DNA of 64,000 nucleotides from Brachyhypopomus gauderio (Eukaryota > Chordata > Actinopteri > Gymnotiformes > Hypopomidae), in assembly GCF_052324685.1 (NCBI RefSeq), contig NC_135222.1:8295373-8359372 (forward strand), given 5' to 3'. A program made the translations under genes and the position numbers. A model generated the notes under the pieces. That model did not search any database. It worked only from the letters and a program-made list of their open reading frames with translations, and was not told the DNA's origin. Below are positions 1-10,023 of this stretch, in pieces (the stretch's first letter is position 1; each line of letters starts with the position of its first letter).

Positions 1-101
1 TCATGTACCTTTTTTGCTGCTGTAATTTTTGTCATGTACCTTGTTACTGGAATTCAGGAATTTCCCTCTGGGATCAATAAAGTATCTATCTATCTATCTC
101 T
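1..101 (+). repeat. LINE/SINE 3' tail with (TATC)n end
   Basis: The segment ends in CCCTCTGGGATCAATAAAG followed by TATCTATC repeats (about 80-101). This is a common 3' end of fish L2/CR1-type retroposons. Its 5' part is cut off by the window edge. An 11-base motif TCATGTACCTT occurs twice (2-12 and 33-43). The family assignment comes from memory of the tail motif only. Confidence 0.5.
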
Positions 102-250
102 GCTATGTTTAAGTATAGAGGTTGTGTAATGTATAACATTCAGACTTTTTCTTGTGGTTTCATACATTACAGAATTTAACACTAAATGATCAAATGTTTT
201 GTGAAAAATTACAGCTGGAGTAAAATTATTTGTATCTGTTTTGGTGATAG

Positions 251-2799
251 GGCAAAGATAATCAAACAAACCATGGCTCTAAGCACTACCAAGTATCTCT
301 CTAAGGACATGGAGTATGTGCCTTGGGATTCGGCTATCAGGAACCTGAATTATCTCTCATATATGCTTGAACAGACTGAAGTCCATGGAGCAATGCAGGT
401 CAGTAATTAGAGATAAGGCCTTATTTGTACTGAGAAGTATAATTGCAATGAAAGAAAAATGCATTTTATATATACTCTGCAAGAGAGCAGATTGTTTCCA
501 AAATGTGATTAGGATCACGTGTTCATTAAATTCTAACCTTATTGTGCATAATTATTGTAGAACTACATGCGACAAAAAGTTCAGCCACTGTTTAATTACT
601 TCAAGAAAATCACATCAGACTGGACCCAGATTCCCTCAAGACACACTGACCAGTAAATATGAAATTTCTTTAAAACCTGCATATTTAAATATTAACATTT
701 CTATGATTGTTTTAGGTACATAACTACAATCTAATTGTACTAGAAGAATACTTAGATTATTCCCTGATTTCTGCACATCTTAACAGATACAACCAGATTA
801 ATGCCATTTCACTTGGATGCCAATCTGGGGTGGAAGGATGTATGAATCTCACCAGCATGTGGTACAAGAAGTGGATGGAGAATCCGAGCAAAAACCCGTA
901 CGTTTGAGTCTTTTTCTGTTGGTTTAGGTCAAACTCAGTCTAAGGAAATCCAAGTAATCTCAGGTCATGGTCACTTCGGCTATGTTCCTTCTAACATTTC
1001 GGGCTGGATTTTGTCCTCAGAATTCACCCCAACTTGAGGTCAACGGTGTACTGTCATGCTATCAGTGCCGGAGATGATGTAGAATGGGACTTTGGTTGGA
1101 AGATGTATAACAACTCCACCATTTCTGCAGAATCAAAAAAACTGATGTCTGCTTTGGCATGTACTAGAAAGACCCACCTTCTGGAGAGGTGAGTTCACAT
1201 ACTGACCTGGGGTCAGCCATCTTTCAGTAGGCAACATTTGGAGGATGAGATGCCAAAATGGCATTTTCTAAGATCTGGTTGAATTCAGTCAGAAACAGTC
1301 CAGTGCAAAGCCACTATTTCCACAACTGCCATCAAAACCCATTGTAGTACTAAAGGCAAAGTTTAGGCCTACGAGTTATCCAAGTGAATAAGCATTTCTT
1401 CATTATATAACTGTGACGTTTGCGTGCTGGGCGACGGACGAGGCACAGAGTCCAACGTTGTGCACAAACAACACTTTTAATCCTTTTTTTACAAATAGTG
1501 CGACAGCGCATGAATAACATATAAACATGCAACGCGTGGACTGACTCAAACAAAGACGAGCACGGGACACTGCGCGAACGTACACTAAATAGACAGACCA
1601 CAATCCCTGCGTGATGACGAGACGAGCCACAGGTGAAACTGATTAACACTGACACAACCACACCCACGAAGATACACAGACGCAGACGACTAGACGCAGA
1701 CGACATAAACACACGCCCAAAGGAGAGGGTCAGGGGCTGTACCGTAACAATAACCTTTCAATTTGTATTTTTTATGAATAAGGAACATTTATTTTGGTCT
1801 ATTCCTTTAGTTTTTATGAAAGTGAAGCAAACCCAGTAATGTTCCTTCACCCAAGGTACCTGCAGTTCACCTTAGATCCATACAAGATTAGGAAGCAGGA
1901 TGCTCTTTCCGTCATGGTCCATGCTGCCAAGAGTGTTGTTGGACAGACCCTAGTCTGGAGCTTCATCAAAGCCAACTGGCATCACTTACTCACTGAGTAA
2001 GTCAAATTCACTCATTTTTTTTCTGTATCTGTGATTGATGTTACATAAGATGTTTGTTAAGAACTCTGGACATGGTGTGCTGCAGGTATGACTTCCTCTC
2101 ATTTAGAAGAGTTATTTCTGCTGTAACCTCGAAGTTCTCCACAGAAACCGAGCTCAAGCAGGTATGTAAAAATGGCCACACTTATGTGTCATTATTTATC
2201 ATAGTTCTAGATAACGAATGACAGAACAAATCTAATTAAAGCAAACTTCAACGACTAAGCCACTATGATTTGGCAGAAACCCATTGGCTGTTATTATCTA
2301 CACAAAGACACTGGCCTTCAGCAAACATTTAGATAGGCAAAAGGAAAAGCACCAAATATCAGGCAGCAGAGGAGAGGTGTTGCTTGGAAATGCAGGCCAA
2401 CAGGAAACGCATAATCACAAGTCAGCATTAGACCGTGGGATGATGTGATAGCCTGAAATCTGTTGACAGAAAGAACATGAGGCTCAGCTACACCATTCCT
2501 GCTCATTTTCATATACAATAACATGGTGTTTTCTTCTCAGTGATGTTTCAGGTCACAAAATTGCTGTATTTATTTGCTTCAGTACTGACAGACTGATGCA
2601 GTTATGCTCGGCTAAATTCAGTGTCTCTCCACACATTTGCCAACAGCTGCAACAGTTCAGAAGTGAAGCTTCCTCCGCTGGATTGGAGTCTACAGTTCAA
2701 GTGGTGGACCTGCTGATCAAGAGAACAAAAGCTAACATGGAATGGGTGGCTGAAAACAAAGAGCAAATTAAAAAATGGCTAATCGAGGAATCAGCCTAG
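251..2799 (+). CDS. anpep: Aminopeptidase N (C-terminal exons; 5' part outside window)
   Basis: Zinc exopeptidase of the M1 family, a type II membrane ectoenzyme that removes N-terminal residues from peptides. Only the C-terminal ERAP1-C-like helical domain is here; the catalytic HEXXH exons lie upstream of the window. Seven exons join in one frame: 251-398, 561-652, 787-897, 1021-1188, 1856-1996, 2086-2161, 2647-2799 (TAG). They give 295 residues with correct phase at every junction. Landmarks shared with mammalian ANPEP as I recall it are PWDSAIRNLNYL, KKWMENPSKNPIHPNLRSTV, EWDFGW, RKQDALSVM and WVAENKEQI near the end. The two cysteine pairs of the domain are present (GCQSGVEGC and YC...AC). 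It ends in a short ESA tail. AATAAA follows at 3008. A solo LTR sits in the fourth intron visible here. The first exon boundary (251) is the least certain. Which fish anpep paralogue this is cannot be told. Confidence 0.9.
1412..1749 (-). mobile_element. Solo LTR (gypsy-like) with 5-bp target duplication
   Basis: Read on the minus strand, the element begins TGTTACGGTACAGCCCCTGA and ends ...AAACGTCACA, so it has TG...CA termini. It is 338 bp and flanked on both sides by ATAAC (1407-1411 and 1750-1754). Inside, in the same orientation, are a TCTATTTAG TATA-like motif and an ATTAAA polyadenylation signal, as expected of an LTR. No internal retroviral-type coding sequence is present, so it is a recombined solo LTR. 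It lies antisense inside an anpep intron. The superfamily (gypsy) is inferred from the TGTTACGG start. Confidence 0.75.
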
Positions 2800-3007
2800 G
2801 TAGCCAATCCTCGACCAGCCCCCAAACAAACCCCGCCCCTCAGAAGCTCCCTCAGGTGTGGGGTGAAGGGGGCAGCTCATTGCTATGATTGCCTAACCCA
2901 CACCTCTGTAAACGGCAGCGAGAGAGGAAGCCTGCCACTCAACCCCCCCGCTCTTTCTGAAGTAATGACAGACACACTGAGTTGACCTTCAGCTGTTGTC
3001 CTTGTCA

Positions 3008-3013
3008 AATAAA
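3008..3013 (+). promoter_or_regulatory. anpep polyadenylation signal
   Basis: AATAAA lies 209 bases after the TAG stop of anpep. It is the first canonical signal downstream, so the 3' UTR is probably about 0.23 kb. Confidence 0.65.
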
Positions 3014-3791
3014 AGTCCCTGCAGTTGCCTTTTTGTTAAGATTAATGATTTTATAATGCTATAAAATGCTGTGTGCTATAAGTATATATATATATATATT
3101 TTATACATTTTTACATTTTACAGTTTCTACGTAAAGGACAATATAAGAATATTATTAAACAGTGCTCTACATTTTCTACTGAACACTTGAAAATATTGTC
3201 TCCATTTTGTGCTTTTGACAGACATTGAAGGACAATTTTCATGATTTTCTAAAAATGTTTTCTTTATTTTCTGCCGCTGTAATGTCACACCCCCAGAGGA
3301 AGTAGACAGGGCATACCACACAGATCGACACAGGAAGCCTTGAGCCTTTGCTGTGTCTTGCAACAGCTGTTGAGTTGTCACCTTCAAGATGGGATGTTTC
3401 CAATTACACATGCATACCTCGCACCTTTATACACACCCTAGGCAGGCAGCTGTTACTCTTTCGGTAGCGCAGGCAGCTTTGACAAAATAAGTTGCTAAAA
3501 AACGAATTCTAACAATTTAAATACATCACTTGGAGACCGTTGACTGTGTTAAACAAAATAACAGTAGTTCATTTTCTGCAGGCCAGGGTAATGTAGGTAT
3601 TGGCCTTTTACATTTCAGAGGGGGATTCCCACTGAGAGGGATGGGACCAACAAGCAGCATTATAAGGTTTACATCATGAGACTGAGTTGACCCTACTGGC
3701 CGTCTGATGTCTAACTCCACAGGGGATTTTCCTTCAACGTGTCAATTCCAACAGGATTTCATGAATCAGAAGCAAAAATTAAATGTCGGTG

Positions 3792-3910
3792 TCAGGTTGT
3801 TTGTACACAATTGAATGTTAAGTCATCAAACACAAAGGTAAAGTTTCTAACATTCAGGTTGTTTGTACACAATTGAATGTTAAGTCATCAAACACAAAGG
3901 TAAAGTTTCT
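3792..3910. repeat. Tandem duplication, 57-bp exact copies, 62-bp period
   Basis: The segments 3792-3848 and 3854-3910 are identical and start TCAGGTTGTTTGTACACAAT. The second half of the unit, plus its downstream flank, recurs in diverged form at 5566-5640. The duplication lies just beyond the probable 3' end of the minus-strand mesp gene. Confidence 0.85.
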
Positions 3911-3918
3911 ATTATCAT

Positions 3919-3924
3919 TTTATT
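3919..3924 (-). promoter_or_regulatory. Probable mesp (first gene) polyadenylation signal
   Basis: AATAAA on the minus strand, about 157 bases after the TAG stop of the two-exon mesp gene. It is one of several AT-rich hexamers, so it is only the likeliest choice. Confidence 0.4.
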
Positions 3925-4080
3925 TTTTTGAAACAATTACAATCAATAATAAATATAGAGCTCTCTTAAAATACAAAAATATAAATAAGCATTTTTAAAA
4001 TACAAAATATTTACAGCCTTAAAGTATTACCAACATTGCATAAATTATTTGTGTATTCCTTGATATTGTCCATAGAAAAA

Positions 4081-4922
4081 CTAGGGAAACCAGAAATCAA
4101 GAACTGAAGGCAGGCCACTGTTATCTGTTTCCTGGGAAGCAAAAGACAAGATTTGAAACATTAGTTTAGGCATTGCTGTATTATCAAGTCAGTGTACAAC
4201 AATGACTGCCTCAATACTAGCTGTTAATATCTTAATACAATGCTCAGAACTTTATCTAAAATTTATAAAGGCATTTTAAAGGTTCATACCTGATAGTATG
4301 GCAAATGTAAGAATTCCTGAGCAGGAGAAATCTGTGTCTGTGTGGTGGCTGGATTGAATTGCTCAGTGTGGAAAACAGGTGCTCTGTCAGTGGTCTGCGT
4401 CTCCTCTGCAAGATTCCCATGAGCTGTTTCTTCCTCGCTGAGGCCGAGCTGGGCGGACAGGTGTGAGATGTAGCGGATGGTGAGGCGCAGGGTCTCGATC
4501 TTGGTCAGGGTCTGGCCGACGGGGGCCACCGACGGGGGCAGGTAGGTCCTGAGGTGGTGCAGGGCCTTCGTCAGGTCCCTCATCCTCAGCTTCTCCCTCT
4601 CGCTGGCGTTCTGCCGTTTCACGCCGGGGAACTTCGTACGTGGGCGTCCCGTCCTCTTGGCCGGCTTTACCGCTCTCTCCTCCCCCCGGTTGTGGGCGCT
4701 CGTGGCGGGAGAGCTCTCCGCCGTTCCCCCCTGCCCACCTCCATGGTGGAAGCTCGGAGGGGAGAAGCAGCAGGATTCCGTGGAGGAGGCCGGGGAGAGG
4801 CTGCTGCAGGCGCTGTGGTAGCCGGCGTCAGACATAGCATAGCTTTGCTCCACGAGGTTCCCGCAGTGGAACAGAAAACCGGTGCTGTCCTGGAGCTGGA
4901 GCAGAGAGTCTGAGATGTCCAT
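4081..4922 (-). CDS. mespa: Mesp bHLH transcription factor, mespa-type
   Basis: Class II bHLH factor of the mesoderm-posterior family, acting in the nucleus of presomitic and cardiogenic mesoderm. Exon 1 is 4922-4290 and ends CAG|GTATGA. Exon 2 is 4131-4081 after TTGCTTCCCAG and encodes ETDNSGLPSVLDFWFP-stop. The total is 227 residues. The bHLH spans about residues 103-161, with basic region NASEREKLRMRDLTKALHHL and the family loop PPSVAPVGQTLTKIETLRL. A Ser/Cys/Gly-rich N-terminus precedes it. I chose ATG at 4922 because the longer frame to 4985 begins with GTG and because TATA-like and T-box sites lie just upstream. Two-exon structure and a short second exon ending in FW-x match the second gene. 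The mespa rather than mespb label rests on its shorter C-terminus and is less certain than the family. Confidence 0.88.
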
Positions 4923-4972
4923 GGCTGCTCTGGAGTGTTGGAGTGCATGCTGCTGTAGGCTGCTTCTCTGGG

Positions 4973-5004
4973 ATATATCCTCCACGAGGTGCGAGGTGGC
5001 ACCT
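4973..5004 (-). promoter_or_regulatory. Proximal promoter of first mesp gene: paired T-box half-sites plus TATA-like box
   Basis: On the minus strand AGGTGCCACCTCGCACCT (5004-4987) carries two facing AGGTG/CACCT half-sites. It is followed by the TATA-like GATATATCC (around 4979-4972), about 50 bases before the ATG at 4922. The same order and spacing occurs at the second mesp gene. Tbx6-class T-box factors are established activators of Mesp genes in vertebrates. Occupancy here is inference. Confidence 0.6.
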
Positions 5005-5478
5005 TCAGGAGTTGTCCTTGGAACTCAGAAGCGAGGTGACGCCGCACGCAGGGGGTCCGTGGGAAAGAGAATCTCAACCAGGCTCAAGGGTGAGGTGTGA
5101 GCTTCAGAAGAAACACCTAGAAATGGAGTCTGCATGACTACTGCAATAATGAACATGTCTGGAAATTTTAGTAACACTAAATTCGTTTTAGTTCTGTCTT
5201 TAACACAAAAAAATATGAGTTAGATATAAGATCAGAGAGAACTTCATTTAATGGATTTGTATAGCTTGCCCTTTGAATATGAATTTTAAATGCTTGGTGG
5301 CAAACAATTTATTTAGCACCTTACAAAGCATTTCAGAGATGATTTATGTCTTAAATCATCTCAGAAATCCTCTCTAGGACTAAGTGGGAGGGTTACAGAG
5401 GGGAGGTAACACACCCAAACAATCCAATCATCCCAATGTATAGTTACTAAAATGAGACTGACACTAGTCTGTGAAATT

Positions 5479-5562
5479 TGTTTGATGCATCCAGATTGGA
5501 TGAGGGTTGAAAATTTGTTTGATGTTTTGTTTGATGCATCCAGATTGGATGAGGGTTGAAAA
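5479..5562. repeat. Tandem repeat, two 35-bp copies
   Basis: The 35-bp segment beginning TGTTTGATGCATCCAGATTG occurs at 5479-5513 and again at 5528-5562 with a 49-bp period. It directly abuts the 5566-5640 block that resembles the first mesp gene's 3' flank. Confidence 0.8.
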
Positions 5563-5565
5563 ACT

Positions 5566-5640
5566 GAATGTTAAGTCAACAAACACAAAGGGAAAATTTA
5601 CATTATTATTTTATTTTGAAACAATTAAAACATAAATCTG
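5566..5640. repeat. Diverged copy of the first mesp gene's 3' flank
   Basis: GAATGTTAAGTCA-ACAAACACAAAGG, then an AT-rich stretch containing TTTATTTTGAAACAATTA, parallels 3873-3953 in the same order with scattered substitutions. The matching block there includes the probable poly(A) signal of the first mesp gene. It may be the 3' end of a lost mesp copy or a short segmental duplication. No recognisable mesp coding sequence remains at 5640-6600. Confidence 0.65.
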
Positions 5641-6630
5641 TAATGCCAGGTGTTTGCAATTTAAGATAAGGTAGCATTTTTTTTACATCAATTACCTTAT
5701 TTGACCTCAAAAGGTAGTGTAAGTTGTATAGATATCCTCTGTAATGACCAGTATAGGGATACCCTATAAGTGCAGAGTATAAACTTGTGTGATGCTGTTC
5801 TATGTTGGATGTGTATCTCTTCTGGGAGGTGTTATGGTGTGAATGCAGACCACAGTGCTGGAGAAGAGTGTTGTGAGTGATTCCCACAAACAGAAGTGCC
5901 ACATTTGACTCCTGGATCCTCAGACAACACACACTCTCCCCCATCGCCCTCTCTACCCCTCCCCCACCACACCCCACTCAAATTCTTATTCGCAAATATG
6001 TATATAACAACAAAAATGACGTTTAGAAATGTTTTCAGAGTAGATTTTGTAGTTAAAGACTAAATTGACGGAGGAAAACAATGCAATGACAAGCAAGCCA
6101 AACCACATGGAAAAATATGCCTTACTTGTGGCATTCGTCGAATGTTGTTTAACACACGTGATTATGAGCTAATTAACACACCAGGCCCGCATATTCACAT
6201 GTTTTAGAGGTGTGTGTGCTACGCAAGATTAAAGAGACGAGTGTGGATTGCGATTAGGCTTTGCACATCAAATGGATTACGCTGACTGGGAAAACAAACT
6301 TGTGGGCCTAATGACTTAAAACACCATAATTCACACTGCTGTGTTCTATGCATTCTAAATGTACCAATCTCTCTTTAGGGCAAACTAGTGTGCGAGCTGT
6401 GAAAATGAGGCCTGTAGGCTGGGTTCATGGCTAGACGTAACAGTGCGAAGAAGCTCTTCACGTTGAATTAAGCCTCATTAGTTACAATAAGCTTCCTTTC
6501 CGGTACATGTGATCGAATACACATTAAATATTTGTCAGCTTAGTGCCTGTATCAGTTATATTTTTGAAGCATATTTTTGTAAAGGTACCATTTTTATTTT
6601 TGGCCATTGGAACTTACAGTTATCTGTAGA

Positions 6631-7154
6631 GGGTTTTCCATCCACCGAGTTTTTGCGCATTTTGAAAATGCGCAGGAAAAAAGCTGGATGGAAAAAGACC
6701 AAAATTCGAAAAAAGCCCCAAATATCGCGAAAAGATTTTTACGCTAGGAGGAGGTGGAAAAGTTAGACTATCGCATCGCCAAAATTCGAAAAAACTGGAT
6801 GGAAAATGTTTTTTCGCATAAACGATGACGTATCATGCCTCAAGTCATGTGGTTCTGTACATGATCGCGATGTAAAGAGGCAAATGCATGCAAAAACAGT
6901 TCTGGAGAGAGCAAAAATTGAATTTAACTTCTCCATGTATAGAAAAGAAAAAGAAAAAAATGTTTCAAAACCTCAACGTGCAAAAATGCGTAACTGCCAG
7001 ATGGACGTAAAACCACTATTGTTTTGGCGTCCTCTCACGTGATCTAAAGTTTATTCACATAACTAATGAATGGAAACAAGGCTTAAGTCGCATTTTTTTC
7101 TGCTGAAACTTGGAAATTGCGCATTATTTTTTCGAAAGGTTTGGATGGAAACCC
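6631..7154. mobile_element. MITE-like non-autonomous DNA transposon
   Basis: The left end reads GGGTTTTCCATCCA (6631) and the right end reads TTGGATGGAAACCC (7141-7154). These form imperfect terminal inverted repeats that continue with TTTGCGCATTTT versus its complement. Inside, GGATGGAAA and CGAAAAAA motifs recur in both orientations. It is about 524 bp with no long reading frame. Target duplication is unclear, so the superfamily is left open. Confidence 0.6.
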
Positions 7155-8755
7155 GGCTTGTATCTTATTATTTGTTTAATCAAAGTGAGTCAAACAAATG
7201 TGTTTTTACATTTTACGTCTGCCAGTATCTACAGTAATGGTGCTGTGTTTAACAAATGTAGCTATAAGGAACTGTTGTCTGCCTGGTACTGATGTCAATA
7301 CAATCAGCAGATCGATTCGTTAACCCCCTGTATTACATAACAGAATAGAAGAATGATTTACACAGTGCGTGTATTCCAAGTCTTCTGCTAGTAGTTTATC
7401 AGAGATTGGAGAGTCAAGATATGGGTAAATAACCAAAAATATAGCCTATATAGCCTATATATATATTTCCCTTAGCTTTCACTTTTCAGTAATAGTGCGC
7501 CCTGCATCACCAACAGTAGCTACAGCATAACTATGTGATTATGTAGTGTTATATTCTCATTACAATGATTACGCTCACTCTGTGCATTGAGAGCGCTGTC
7601 AATTTTACAGTTATGGAGGCTGCTGTACTGTAACGGTGTTATAAAGGTGTCATCTTACAGCAGGATTTCACTGGCCATAGCCTGATTCCCTAATTATTCT
7701 CTAACCTGGCAAGCGTGGTTATACTACACTGTGTAGCCGTTACACAGTGTAAATATGAGTTAATGTTAGCAGTGATGGGTATGGTGATAACAGAATGATG
7801 GTCTGTGTGCATCTGGAGTGATTCTGTAGTGTGCATATGGAACCCTGCGCAGGCTAGATGAGAAGTTCTGATGAAGTTCTGATGATGAGAAGTTCTGAGA
7901 AGTTCTGGGGAGGGGGGGGGGGGCTGTTAGACAGTGACACATAACACACATGATCGCAGAAGCCTTTCCAGCATTACACGATGGTGCGTTTTGTTACAAC
8001 AGAGGCTTGTCTGTAAATATTTTCGGAATATAGAAAAAGACCCCATGTGACCATCTATAATGTATCCTGGATCCATCAACAGTCTGAGTGAGTGCGGACA
8101 CGCGCAGCCTGTGGCTGTGCCCACAATCTATTATAGCAATCAGACACTTTGGTTTAGTTTTATTTGGAATGTTCCAGTAATGTGGTGCACATTGTGCGAT
8201 GCAAACAGTCCAATCACTGATTAAAGCTTGGACGTTCATAATGATTATGGTTAGGATACTTGGAAGCTTTGTTATCAGAACAAGTAAACATATTGTACAT
8301 GAGTATGAGATGGCACGTGATCAGCATAGTTTTGGATTGGGGGGAGGGGTTGGCTGGGGGTCGACGTGTCACCCCAATAATACTACCCAAATATGTGAAC
8401 AGTGTGGCCCTCTCCAGACTGAAATGAAGCCTGTACTGCTGTGTGAATATGAAATATAGACGTTTAGAATGTCTGATTAAAGTTTACATAATCCTTCATA
8501 TACTTTAGTAAATGTACCACACTGTGACAAAAAATTTGCAGACGTGATCAAAGGTAATGCTAAATCAATGTTCTGGCGCCCTCTTGTGGTTATTTTGAGT
8601 TTATTTTTTTACGTGCTCATTCAACATTGGTCTTACTAAACAAGTAAACATTTTTTTTTAATCAGTAATAGTTGAATTTATACAGATTTTGTATGTAAGA
8701 AAATATATATAAAAAGGAGGTTTAAAACAAGAGTTTGTTTATTCAAAATACATGA

Positions 8756-8761
8756 TTTATT
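8756..8761 (-). promoter_or_regulatory. Probable mesp (second gene) polyadenylation signal
   Basis: AATAAA on the minus strand about 200 bases beyond the TGA at 8964-8966. Other A/T-rich hexamers occur nearby. Confidence 0.4.
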
Positions 8762-8963
8762 TTATACATAAATACATATTAAATAGAGTTTTTGTATTTA
8801 CAAAACAGACAGATAACATACACAAATATATAAATTAGTATATTAAAATAAAGCTACAAATCTAAATCTAAAATTGTGTTTACATTCATTATATGGAGTT
8901 ATATATCCACTATATGGAAATATCCATGAATTTGGCCAATGGTAGTATACAGTGATGCAGTTC

Positions 8964-9940
8964 TCAGCTCCAAAAGGCTTGTGGTACAAGCTGATAGCCA
9001 TACACCTGAAACAAAGAACAGAGTAAGTATTAGTGTTACTGCTAACCAAAGCATATGCATCACTGACCTTCTTATTGAATTCTCTACAAAAAATATCAAT
9101 ACATGCTCATCACTTCTTATTGAGTGTTGATATACTGATATTTTGATATATTGATAGCTGACATATTGATATTTTCTTCATTGCGGATCGCGATCGCATA
9201 CATACCTGACAGGGCTGTGTTATTTGAGAAGACTGGGGTGGTTGTAAGGAGCTGAAGTCAGTGGTGTACGCCGTATCTGTCAGTGCCTCTGGACGTGCGC
9301 TGCGGTACTGACACGCGTCAGGCTGCTGACCTGCGCAGTGAACGTCGTTCCCGATTATATGCGGCTCGGCGACGCCTCCCTGTCCTTGACCTTGGTCCCA
9401 AGCCCTGGCGGCGGAGCTGCACTGGAAGTAGCCCAGAATGTCCTGCGGGGCTCGCCAGCCATCGTCCCGCCGTCTCCGAGAGAGGTACTCCTCGCTGAGG
9501 CCGAGCTGAGCGGACAGGTGTGAGATGTAGCGGATGGTGAGGCGCAGGGTCTCGATCTTGGTCAGGGTCTGGCCGACGGGGGCCACCGACGGGGGCAGGT
9601 AGGTCCTGAGGTGGTGCAGGGCCTTCGTCAGGTCCCTCATTCTCAGCTTCTCCTTCTCGCTTGCGCTCTGCCGCTGCTCGCTGGGGTTCCTCAGCCGGGT
9701 CCTTCGGCTCCTCCGGCCCGGTCCCGCGGAACTCGGGGAAGCGGGGGCCTGGGCCTTCTCAGAGCCGACCCGCTCGGCCTTGGAGGACGCGCACCCAGGA
9801 CGGAAGGACGGGGAGCAGCTGAGGTCCACTGACGGAGCCGGGGAGACGGTCTCAGGCGAGGAGACGCTGTAGAGCTCCGAGTCTGAGCTAGGACAGCTCC
9901 ACTGTCTCTGAGCAGGGAGACTAAAGCTGTAGGTATCCAT
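8964..9940 (-). CDS. mespb: Mesp bHLH transcription factor, mespb-type
   Basis: Second mesoderm-posterior bHLH factor, expected to act in somite segmentation and early mesoderm. Exon 1 is 9940-9206 and ends CAG|GTATGT. Exon 2 is 9005-8964 after TTTGTTTCAG and encodes VYGYQLVPQAFWS-stop. The total is 258 residues. The bHLH lies at about residues 91-149 with basic region SASEKEKLRMRDLTKALHHL, followed by LGLSEEYLSRRRRDDGW, where the two paralogues diverge. The N-terminus is Ser/Pro-rich (SELYSVSSPETVSPAPS). The frame stays open to an upstream ATG at 10165. I reject that start because a TATA-like box and paired T-box sites lie inside it, and because MDTYSFSLP gives the same gene layout as the first paralogue. 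The mespb label is tentative. Confidence 0.88.
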
Positions 9941-9987
9941 GCTAGAGGAGTGAACAGAAAATGAAGGCTGCACTGGAAGACCAGAGG

Positions 9988-10023
9988 CTTTTATGCTGGA
10001 CCAGGAGGTGTGAGGTGACACCT
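9988..10023 (-). promoter_or_regulatory. Proximal promoter of second mesp gene: paired T-box half-sites plus TATA-like box
   Basis: On the minus strand AGGTGTCACCTCACACCT (10023-10006) contains facing AGGTGT and ACACCT half-sites. Twelve bases on lies ATAAAAG (9994-9988), a good TATA box. The ATG at 9940 follows about 48 bases later. The arrangement matches the first mesp gene. Confidence 0.65.

Larger units (their letters stand above)
3014..4080. other. Intergenic/3'-flank segment between anpep and the first mesp gene
   Basis: AT-rich sequence with a short TA run near 3083-3100. No exon-like frame with usable splice sites was found. It contains a 57-bp exact tandem duplication (3792-3910) and the probable polyadenylation site of the minus-strand mesp gene (TTTATT on the plus strand at 3919-3924). 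Confidence 0.6.
5005..8755. other. Intergenic region between the two mesp genes
   Basis: No coding exon is supported. It holds a tandem 35-bp repeat (5479-5562), a diverged copy of the first mesp gene's 3' flank (5566-5640), a MITE-like element (6631-7154), and a short AGAAGTTCTG tandem (about 7859-7907) followed by a run of G (7909-7922). The rest is AT-rich sequence. Enhancers for the flanking mesp genes are likely here but cannot be pinpointed. Confidence 0.55.

Noticed and set aside
4923..4985. Longer N-terminus of the first mesp gene
   Set aside because: The frame begins with GTG, not ATG, and runs into the promoter-like sequence.
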